Assembly: GCA_027003115.1 (NCBI GenBank)
Contig: JALWYS010000196.1
Span: 1 to 35,091, forward strand
From: Deltaproteobacteria bacterium
GTDB lineage: Bacteria; Desulfobacterota; Dissulfuribacteria; Dissulfuribacterales; QOAL01
Direction: 5' to 3'
DNA: 35,091 bases
Shown here: positions 23,294-29,465 of the stretch, in pieces
Layout of the letters: each line of letters opens with the position of its first letter
Numbering within the stretch: position 1 is the stretch's first letter
The notes under the pieces: generated by a model
Database searches by the model: none
What the model saw: only the letters and a program-made list of their open reading frames with translations
What the model was told of the DNA's origin: nothing
Translations under genes and position numbers: made by a program

Positions 23294-24664
23294 ATGTCGG
23301 ACAGTTACAAGATCTTACTTGATGAAAAGGAGCTGCCGCAGGCATGGTATAATGTGCTTCCGGACCTGCCAGAACCTTTGGCTCCTCCGCTTAATCCACA
23401 GACAGGAGAGCCAGTAACCCCAGACGACCTTAAACCCATATTTCCTGACGATCTGATAATGCAGGAGGTGAGTCAGGAAAGGTGGATCGAGATACCTCGG
23501 GAGGTTCGAGAGATTTACAAGCTCTGGAGGCCTACTCCCTTGATAAGGGCCAGAAGGCTTGAAAAGGCCTTGGGCACTCCTGCAAGGCTTTATTACAAGT
23601 ACGAAGGGGCAAGCCCTCCAGGCAGCCACAAGCCCAATACGGCCGTTGCCCAGGCCTACTACAACAAAAAGGCAGGTGTCAGCAAGCTCACCACCGAGAC
23701 AGGAGCGGGGCAGTGGGGAAGCGCCCTTTCCTTTGCATGCGGCCTTTTTGACATGCACTGCACCGTTTACATGGTGAAGGTGAGCTACAACCAGAAACCT
23801 TATCGTCGCATTCTCATGCACATTTGGGGCGGGGAGGTATATCCTTCACCCACGGATCGTACCAACGCAGGAAGGGCCATCCTTGAGAAAAACCCGGATT
23901 CCATGGGAAGTCTTGGCATTGCAATATCCGAGGCGGTTGAAGATGCTGCCACCCATGAGGATACCAACTACGCCCTGGGAAGCGTTTTGAACCATGTGCT
24001 TCTTCATCAGACGGTGATAGGTCTTGAAACCAAGAAACAGTTGGAATTGGCTGGGGACAAGGCGGATGTAATAGTAGGGTGTGTTGGCGGGGGTTCAAAC
24101 TTTGCTGGCATGATCCTTCCCTTTGTAAAGGACAAGATAGATGGGAAACAGGACATAGAGATCTTAGCCGTTGAACCAAAATCGTGCCCAACCCTTACAA
24201 AGGGTCTGTATCAGTATGATTATGGCGATACCATTGGTATGACACCACTTATGCTCATGTACACCCTTGGGCATACCTTTGAGCCTCCAGGGATCCACGC
24301 AGGTGGCCTGAGATACCATGGGGATGCGCCAATACTTTGCAACCTAGTGAAAAACGGCGTGGTAGTTCCAAGGGCCTATACCCAGAATCCGGTCTTTGAG
24401 GCTGCAGTGCAGTTTGCAAGGACAGAAGGCACCATACCTGCTCCTGAAACATCCCATGCGCTAAGAGGATGGATAGATGAAGCGCTCAAGTGCAAGGAGA
24501 CAGGAGAGGAAAAGGCAATAGTCTGCTGTTTTAGTGGTCATGGCCATTTCGACCTTTCCGCCTATGACGATTATCTAGAGGGAAGGCTTGAGGATTACGA
24601 ATATCCGGAAGACAAGATAGAAGAGGCACTAAAGGACCTTCCAAAGTTCCCCACAGGTCTTTGA
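23294..24664 (+). CDS. TrpB2-type tryptophan synthase beta-like PLP enzyme
   Basis: 456-aa PLP-dependent enzyme of the TrpB2 branch, which can make tryptophan from indole and serine without a strong need for TrpA. It has the long TrpB2 N-terminal extension ([20 protein letters not shown]). PLP binds Lys113 in [16 protein letters not shown], and the phosphate loop GGGSN is at 265-269. Other motifs are [14 protein letters not shown] and [13 protein letters not shown]. The frame is open 30 codons earlier inside the outer-membrane gene, but the ATG at 23294 with AGGAG about eleven bases upstream is the right start. There is no trpA or other trp gene near; the gene is tied to an outer-membrane protein instead. 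Role could be indole salvage or another beta-replacement. Confidence 0.93.
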   Translation: MSDSYKILLDEKELPQAWYNVLPDLPEPLAPPLNPQTGEPVTPDDLKPIFPDDLIMQEVSQERWIEIPREVREIYKLWRPTPLIRARRLEKALGTPARLYYKYEGASPPGSHKPNTAVAQAYYNKKAGVSKLTTETGAGQWGSALSFACGLFDMHCTVYMVKVSYNQKPYRRILMHIWGGEVYPSPTDRTNAGRAILEKNPDSMGSLGIAISEAVEDAATHEDTNYALGSVLNHVLLHQTVIGLETKKQLELAGDKADVIVGCVGGGSNFAGMILPFVKDKIDGKQDIEILAVEPKSCPTLTKGLYQYDYGDTIGMTPLMLMYTLGHTFEPPGIHAGGLRYHGDAPILCNLVKNGVVVPRAYTQNPVFEAAVQFARTEGTIPAPETSHALRGWIDEALKCKETGEEKAIVCCFSGHGHFDLSAYDDYLEGRLEDYEYPEDKIEEALKDLPKFPTGL

Positions 24665-24693
24665 TTGTCCTTGTAACATAACCAAATACAAGG

Positions 24694-24732
24694 GCCCCTT
24701 TGTCTTTTGTGGCAAAGGGGCTATTTTTATTT
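24694..24732 (+). terminator. Rho-independent terminator after trpB2
   Basis: A perfect 9-bp stem, GCCCCTTTG against CAAAGGGGC, with a 10-base loop, followed by TATTTTTATTT. The T-run ends one base before the aat start codon. Confidence 0.9.
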
Positions 24733-24733
24733 C

Positions 24734-25429
24734 ATGCCGGTTTTCCTGCTGGATGAATCGAGTTATGAATTTCCTCCTGTTGAGCTTTCAAGGTCGGACG
24801 GTCTTCTGGCAGTAGGTGGGGATCTGTCTGTAAAACGACTTTTGAGCGCTTACAGTTCAGGAATCTTTCCATGGTACAACGAGGGTGAGCCAATACTTTG
24901 GTGGTCTCCTGACCCCCGTCTTGTTCTTTTCCCAGAAGAATTACATGTACCCAAGCGTCTTAAAAGAGAGATGAGAAAGGGATGCTTTCGCATCACGTGT
25001 AACCGCGCCTTCAGGAAGGTTATGGAGCAATGCGGGGAGACGAGGCTGGGGCAGAATCAGGGCACCTGGATAAACAGGGAGATGATCGAGGCCTACTGCA
25101 GGCTCCATGAGCTTGGTTACGCCTTGAGTATTGAAGCGTGGAGAGATGAAAAACTGGTGGGCGGTCTCTATGGGGTGATCTTAGGAAGCGTCTTTTTTGG
25201 TGAAAGCATGTTCCATAGGGAAAAGGATGCCTCAAAGGTAGCCTTTGTGCATTTTGTGAATGACTTTAAGCAAAGGGGCCTCAGACTCATAGATTGCCAG
25301 GTGGAGACAGAGCATCTAAAGCGTTTTGGTGCAAGGCTTATTCCGAGGCCCCGGTTTCTTGAACTTCTTGCCAGGTGGCAGAAGGTGCCCCTTAAGAAAG
25401 GCCAGCCAGGGCATCCTCCAGCCTGTTAA
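24734..25429 (+). CDS. aat: Leucyl/phenylalanyl-tRNA--protein transferase
   Basis: Adds Leu or Phe from charged tRNA to N-terminal Lys or Arg of proteins, marking them for ClpS/ClpAP. 231 aa, normal length. Motifs: DGLLAVGGDLSVKRLLSAYS, GIFPWYNEGEPILWWSPDPR, NQGTWINREMIEAYCRLHELG, VGGLYGVILGSVFFGESMFH and LIDCQVETEHLKRFGA. The frame is open from a TTG inside the terminator, but the ATG at 24734 opens MPVFLLDE, the family-like N-terminus. The only Shine-Dalgarno-like bases (AAAGGGG) are in the terminator stem, 13 bases upstream, so translation may depend on that hairpin opening. Its last 38 bp overlap the convergent aminotransferase gene. Confidence 0.95.
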   Translation: MPVFLLDESSYEFPPVELSRSDGLLAVGGDLSVKRLLSAYSSGIFPWYNEGEPILWWSPDPRLVLFPEELHVPKRLKREMRKGCFRITCNRAFRKVMEQCGETRLGQNQGTWINREMIEAYCRLHELGYALSIEAWRDEKLVGGLYGVILGSVFFGESMFHREKDASKVAFVHFVNDFKQRGLRLIDCQVETEHLKRFGARLIPRPRFLELLARWQKVPLKKGQPGHPPAC

Positions 25430-26597
25430 GCCCCTCTTCTATCTGTTCCTTGCTGGTGGCGTAGGAAAACCTTATGAATCTGTCGTCCCCAAAGGCAATG
25501 CCGGGAACGCATGCAACCTTTGCCTTTTCAAGAAGGTAATCGGCAAGCTCAAGGGATCCCTTTATCTCGAAATCGCCTGCTGACTTTCCAAAGAGGGAGG
25601 ATACGTCCGGAAAGACGTAAAAGGCCCCCTGGGGCATGTTACATTTTATTCCAGAAATGTTGTTGAGTCGCTCCACAATGAAGTCCCTTCTTTCCTTAAA
25701 GGCCGTTACCATCTCCTTAACGCAGTCCTGGGGCCCTGATAGGGCGGCATGGGCCGCCTTCTGGGCAATGGAGTTGGGGTTTGAGGTGCTCTGGCTTTGT
25801 ATCTTGGTTGCCGCCTTTATCACTGGCTGCGGGCCAGCCAGATATCCAATCCTCCAGCCTGTCATTGCGTAGGTCTTTGATACACCGTTGGCAATAACCA
25901 CGTGTTCCCTGGCATCAGGAAAGACAGAGATCGGATTTTCAGGGCCCTGTCCGTCAAATCTTATCTCATCGTAGATGTCATCTGTTATAATGTAAAAGCC
26001 CTTTTCCACGGCCATTTTTGCAAGGGCCTCAAGGGTCTGTCGGCTGTATACGCTGCCTGTTGGGTTTGAGGGGCTGTTTATTATGAGCGCCCTTGTCTTG
26101 TCTGTAACAAGGTTGGAGAGCCTATCAAGGTCTATGTCGAAATTGTTTTCTGCCTCGCATTGGAGAAAGACCGGGCGGCCACCTGCAAGTTCAACCATTG
26201 CAGGGTAAGAGACCCAGTAAGGAACCGGAATGATCACCTCATGACCAGGATCAAGTATGGCCTGAAAACAGTTGTAAAGCCCCTGCTTGCCCCCGGTTGA
26301 GACAACAACTTCATCCAGTCCGTATTCAGTGGAATAATCCCTTTTGAGCTTGTCAATTATTGCCTGCCTTAGCTCGACGATTCCGGCAACAGGAGTATAT
26401 TTAGTGAAACCCTCTTTTATGGCAGCTATGGCCGCATCCTTTATGTGACCAGGGGTGTCAAAGTCGGGCTCTCCTGCTGACAGGTTAATGATGTCTGCCC
26501 CCTGGGCCTTAAGGGCCTTTGCCTTTGCATCAACGGCAAGGGTAGGGGAAGGCTTAAGGTTTATGACTCTTTCTGCAAGCGGTGTGCTCCAGCTCAT
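25392..26597 (-). CDS. Aspartate/aromatic aminotransferase, class I
   Basis: PLP-dependent transaminase of the AspAT subgroup Ib type, in amino-acid metabolism. 401 aa. PLP Lys241 lies in ANGVSKTYAMTGWRIGYLAG; other landmarks are INLSAGEPDFDTPGHI, the tripeptide region INSPSNPTGSVYS, the cofactor Asp in IITDDIYDEIRF, and the C-terminal substrate Arg in RFIRFSYATS. AGGAGG precedes the ATG at 26597. The stop lies inside the convergent aat gene, a 38-bp tail-to-tail overlap. The prolyl segment LKPSPTLAVDAKAKALKAQG is typical of the aspartate enzymes. Substrate preference (Asp, or an aromatic or prephenate partner) cannot be told from sequence alone. Confidence 0.93.
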   Translation of the reverse strand: MSWSTPLAERVINLKPSPTLAVDAKAKALKAQGADIINLSAGEPDFDTPGHIKDAAIAAIKEGFTKYTPVAGIVELRQAIIDKLKRDYSTEYGLDEVVVSTGGKQGLYNCFQAILDPGHEVIIPVPYWVSYPAMVELAGGRPVFLQCEAENNFDIDLDRLSNLVTDKTRALIINSPSNPTGSVYSRQTLEALAKMAVEKGFYIITDDIYDEIRFDGQGPENPISVFPDAREHVVIANGVSKTYAMTGWRIGYLAGPQPVIKAATKIQSQSTSNPNSIAQKAAHAALSGPQDCVKEMVTAFKERRDFIVERLNNISGIKCNMPQGAFYVFPDVSSLFGKSAGDFEIKGSLELADYLLEKAKVACVPGIAFGDDRFIRFSYATSKEQIEEGLNRLEDALAGLS

Positions 26598-26746
26598 TGG
26601 CTCCTCCTGAGGTTTGGTGACGATATATTGATCTTTTACTAAAGAGGGGCGCTTTACACAACCTCTTTTGGCTAGGATTTAAACGGATTCCATGCGTTTT
26701 TTGGCCTCCTCATATGTGAAGGCATACGATTGAACCTTACGTCAAA

Positions 26747-27529
26747 TCAGTAGTCAACCTTGACAAGATAGAGGCCCCAAGGAGGGGCGGTCGGGGGCGA
26801 GGCGGCCCTGTCCCGTGCCTTGACAATGGCGTTAGCATCCCTGGAAGAAAGGCGTCCACAGCCCACCTCTTTTAAAAGGGCGCTTATGTTGCGAACCATG
26901 TATCTGAGGAAACCGTTGGCATTTATCTCGATCTGAAACTCCCTGAATTCCAAGGGCAGGTACTCGGGGCACAGGGTCTGCCTTATCTCTATGGTGTTGA
27001 TAGTGCGTGTGGTTGAAGAAACGTTTGAACCGGCAGCCATGAAAGAAGAAAAGTCGTGTGTTCCAACAAGAAATCTGGCCGCCTCCTGCATGGAGGCAAG
27101 CCTGAGACTCTCACCGGTAATCCATGCCCTCCTGTGTATCAAGGCGAGCCTCTTTTCACTTACCACCAGCCTGTACCGGTAGGTCTTAGACCTGGCGCTT
27201 TTTCTTGCATGAAAATCAGACGGTACCTCCTTGGCTGAAAGAACTGCAATGTCTGGTGGAAGGAGGCTATTTAAGCCCTTTTCAAAGCCTTTTAACGGAA
27301 TGTTTGAGCATGTGAGAAAATTTGCCGTCTGGCAGATGGCGTGAACCCCGGCATCCGTACGGCCTGAGCCTATAAGGGTGATATTTTCTCCGGTCATCTT
27401 GGATATGGCGACTTCGAGGGTTTCCTGAATGCTCTTCTGGCCCTTTTGTCTTTGCCAGCCATGGTAATTTGAGCCGTCATAGCTTACATCCAGTCTTATG
27501 TTTCTGTTGGTTTTTTCAAGCACTGTCAT
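26747..27529 (-). CDS. truA: tRNA pseudouridine(38-40) synthase
   Basis: Converts uridines 38, 39 and 40 of the anticodon arm in many tRNAs to pseudouridine. 260 aa. The catalytic Asp59 lies in GSGRTDAGVHAICQ. Other family segments: VSYDGSNYHGWQRQ, FHARKSARSKTYRYR, FVGTHDFSSFMAAGS-like text (FLVGTHDFSSFMAAGSNV), and NGFLRYMVRNISALLKEVG. The C-terminus AAPPWGLYLVKVDY is equivalent to the family's APP-x-GL. The ATG at 27529 has only a weak Shine-Dalgarno. A 149-bp gap with no gene separates it from the aminotransferase downstream. Confidence 0.96.
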   Translation of the reverse strand: MTVLEKTNRNIRLDVSYDGSNYHGWQRQKGQKSIQETLEVAISKMTGENITLIGSGRTDAGVHAICQTANFLTCSNIPLKGFEKGLNSLLPPDIAVLSAKEVPSDFHARKSARSKTYRYRLVVSEKRLALIHRRAWITGESLRLASMQEAARFLVGTHDFSSFMAAGSNVSSTTRTINTIEIRQTLCPEYLPLEFREFQIEINANGFLRYMVRNISALLKEVGCGRLSSRDANAIVKARDRAASPPTAPPWGLYLVKVDY

Positions 27530-27623
27530 TGCGAACTAGGAAAATACTTTTTCTTAAAATTTCAATGGCTTTTTAATGGATTCTTGAGATTTTGTATCAA
27601 GATTTTCTTTTGATTTCAATATA

Positions 27624-27648
27624 TTATAAAAAGTTAAAATTTTTATAA
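27624..27648. promoter_or_regulatory. AT-only inverted repeat upstream of the NrfD-gene promoter
   Basis: TTATAAAAA is repeated inverted as TTTTTATAA after 7 bases. It lies 7 bp before the 24-bp palindrome. It may be an UP-like AT-rich element or a second operator; the low complexity makes it weak evidence. Confidence 0.35.
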
Positions 27649-27655
27649 GGAAAAG

Positions 27656-27679
27656 ACTTGACAATTTAAATTGTCAAGT
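27656..27679. promoter_or_regulatory. 24-bp perfect palindrome, operator candidate for the NrfD-like gene
   Basis: Arms ACTTGACAATTT and AAATTGTCAAGT meet with no spacer, a perfect dyad. It contains the -35 hexamer TTGACA (27658-27663) and fills most of the spacer. The AATTTAAATT core recalls MarR/OhrR-type operators, but this is resemblance only. The nearest regulator gene is the MerR at 29028. Confidence 0.7.
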
Positions 27680-27686
27680 TTATTAA
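27658..27686 (+). promoter_or_regulatory. Sigma-70 promoter of the NrfD-like gene
   Basis: TTGACA (27658-27663) and TATTAA (27681-27686) are separated by 17 bp. The palindrome covers the -35 and spacer, so its binding protein would block polymerase. The leader would be about 50 bases. Confidence 0.65.
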
Positions 27687-27742
27687 CACGATATCATTTC
27701 ATGTCTTAACAGAATCTTCACAAAGGAGGGAATGGAAAAAAA

Positions 27743-28936
27743 ATGAACGAACCAACCGTTAGCTCGCTAACTGCGGGCAAAGTCCTACCAGTTGTCAGTT
27801 CAAGGGCCTACAATGCAAGCATTGCTTTTTTCGCTTTTATGGCAGCCATTGGGATTGCCTTCGGGCTACATGCCATGTATATCGGGCATGAGGTAGCCTA
27901 CAACTGTACAAGGGAAATACCCTGGGGCCTTCTGATTGCCACCTACGTCTTTTTTGTGGTTACCTCCACAGGGCTCTGCATTGTTTCTTCCCTTGGCCAC
28001 GTATTCGGTTTTGACAGTTTTGTTCCAATAGCCAAGAGGGCGGTCTTTCTTTCCATTGCCACCATCGTCAGCGGCTTTATAGTTATCGCATTCGAGATAG
28101 AAAATCCCTGGCGCATGGCTATTTACAACATGATTTCCCCAAATCTCACCTCAAACATCTGGTGGATGGGTACACTCTACGGCATCTATCTCTTTTTCAT
28201 GGCCGTTGAGTTTGCCATGCTCCAGCTGAACAAGCACAAGCAGGCGGCCATGTTTGGTTTGCTCGGGGTTCTGTCCGGTATTGCCGCTCACAGTAACCTG
28301 GGTGCAGTCTTTGGCCTCCTTGGCTCCCGTGAGTTCTGGCATGGACCTTACATGCCCATCTATTTCATTACTTCCGCCGCCATGTCGGGCTGTGCCGCTG
28401 TATTGCTTTTCACTTACATTGCCTACAAGACAAATGGCTGGAAAATGAGCGATAAGCTCAAAAGTTCCCTCAAGGCCGTTGCCTACACTGGTGCTTTTCT
28501 CATGGCAACCCTCATCTTCTTTGACATCTGGAAAGTTCTCTCGGGAATTGCGGGTCACCCTCCAGGAAAGTACGAAGCCACCATGGCACTTATTAAGGGA
28601 CCCTACGCATTTAACTTCTGGGTAGGGGAAGTCTTAATGGGCATGGTTCTTCCTTTTGTAATAATACTTGGTACCAAGGGAAGAAGCGTACCGGCCCTCT
28701 TTGCAGCAGGCGCACTCTGTGTGGTAGGTATCTTCTTCATGCGCTACGATCTCGTTCTCGTAGGTGAAATAGTCAATCCCTTTCACGAATACGGAGTGAT
28801 CGATTTTCCCCTTTATCTAAGCTACGTGCCAAGTTTGCATGAAATAATGATAACCATTGGCGGTTTAAGTTTCTGCGCCATGGCCTTTCTAATGGGCGAG
28901 AAGATGTTTAAGGGGCATCTTGCAGAAGATCACTAA
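27743..28936 (+). CDS. NrfD/PsrC/DsrP-family membrane subunit
   Basis: Integral membrane quinone-interacting subunit of oxidoreductase complexes that pair with four-cluster ferredoxin subunits. 397 aa with about ten hydrophobic helices; the start includes GLHAMYIGHEVAYNCTREIPWGLLI and STGLCIVSSLGHVFG, typical of NrfD proteins, and later helices SNIWWMGTLYGIYLFF, SREFWHGPYMPIYF, NFWVGEVLMGMVLPF. The partner ferredoxin (14008) is 13 kb away, and no catalytic subunit is adjacent. AGGAGG stands 13 bases before the ATG; a 4-codon frame (ATG at 27732, MEKK) ends in TGA overlapping this ATG as ATGA. Transcription is likely controlled by the palindrome at 27656. It could belong to a sulfur- or quinone-linked respiratory complex. 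Confidence 0.93.
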   Translation: MNEPTVSSLTAGKVLPVVSSRAYNASIAFFAFMAAIGIAFGLHAMYIGHEVAYNCTREIPWGLLIATYVFFVVTSTGLCIVSSLGHVFGFDSFVPIAKRAVFLSIATIVSGFIVIAFEIENPWRMAIYNMISPNLTSNIWWMGTLYGIYLFFMAVEFAMLQLNKHKQAAMFGLLGVLSGIAAHSNLGAVFGLLGSREFWHGPYMPIYFITSAAMSGCAAVLLFTYIAYKTNGWKMSDKLKSSLKAVAYTGAFLMATLIFFDIWKVLSGIAGHPPGKYEATMALIKGPYAFNFWVGEVLMGMVLPFVIILGTKGRSVPALFAAGALCVVGIFFMRYDLVLVGEIVNPFHEYGVIDFPLYLSYVPSLHEIMITIGGLSFCAMAFLMGEKMFKGHLAEDH

Positions 28937-28983
28937 TTCATCAGCAATCCCAGAAAGTTAGACATAGGGACACAGACACAAAA

Positions 28984-29018
28984 GGGCCTGCCCCAGCCCA
29001 GTAAATAAGGGCAGGCCC
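28984..29018. terminator. Strong hairpin between the NrfD-like and MerR genes
   Basis: A perfect 10-bp GC-rich stem, GGGCCTGCCC against GGGCAGGCCC, with a 15-base loop, 47 bp after the NrfD-gene stop. No T-run follows on the plus strand; the minus strand has TTTTG. It may slow or end transcription of the NrfD gene, or partly insulate merR, whose ATG is 9 bp away. Confidence 0.55.
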
Positions 29019-29027
29019 CAACCCACC

Positions 29028-29435
29028 ATGCTGAGGTTCATGAGTCAAAAAAAGAGAAGGCATAAAATAGGGGCATTTCCAGACAGGCTGGTACCCGTTT
29101 ATCCAATAGGAGTTGCTGCAAAGCTTTTGGATGTCCATCCTAGAACACTGAGGCTTTACGAGGCCGAAGGGCTCCTTTCACCTCATTACAAAGGGGGACG
29201 TCGTATCTTTTCCCAAAGTGACATCCAGTGGGTTTCGTGTCTGCGTTCCATAATCCATGATGAAGGCATCAGCATACCAGGCATCAAGCGCATTCTTAAA
29301 TATGAGCCCTGCTGGAAGATCCTTGATTGCCCCAAAGAAGTTCACGAGACGTGCGAGGCAAAGGTTGATCGCACAGAACAGTCTTCCAATCCCCTGATTT
29401 GTAGCAGCTGCGGGGAAAAGCTGCCTGAGAAATAG
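29028..29435 (+). CDS. MerR-family transcriptional regulator with cysteine-rich tail
   Basis: 135 aa. The DNA-binding winged helix is clear: VYPIGVAAKLLDVHPRTLRLYEAEGLLSPHYKGGRRIFSQSDIQWV, most like HspR-type MerR proteins. The C-terminal part after about residue 90 has cysteines in PCWKILDCPKEVHETCEAK and ICSSCGEKL, which could bind zinc or another metal or sense redox state. Two starts are possible (ATG 29028 and 29040); the Shine-Dalgarno is weak for both. It lies 91 bp after the NrfD-like gene and ends convergent with the sigma-54 regulator. It is a candidate regulator of the NrfD-like gene, from position only. Confidence 0.88.
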   Translation: MLRFMSQKKRRHKIGAFPDRLVPVYPIGVAAKLLDVHPRTLRLYEAEGLLSPHYKGGRRIFSQSDIQWVSCLRSIIHDEGISIPGIKRILKYEPCWKILDCPKEVHETCEAKVDRTEQSSNPLICSSCGEKLPEK

Positions 29436-29465
29436 GATTAACCCTCTTTACCTTTTCAGGCAGCT
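29419..29465. other. Inverted repeat linking the ends of two convergent genes
   Basis: AGCTGCCTGA (29419-29428) and TCAGGCAGCT (29456-29465) are 10-bp perfect arms around a 27-base loop. One arm lies in the last codons of merR, the other in the last codons of the sigma-54 regulator. Messages of either gene that read through could form it as a terminal structure. Confidence 0.5.

Noticed and set aside
24707-24733. Longer aat from a TTG at 24707
   Set aside because: It begins inside the loop of the trpB2 terminator, and the ATG at 24734 gives the family-like N-terminus.
26640-26746. Short minus-strand frame ending YEEAKKRMESV
   Set aside because: It looks protein-like but has only about 20 codons and no start codon, so it is at most a remnant.
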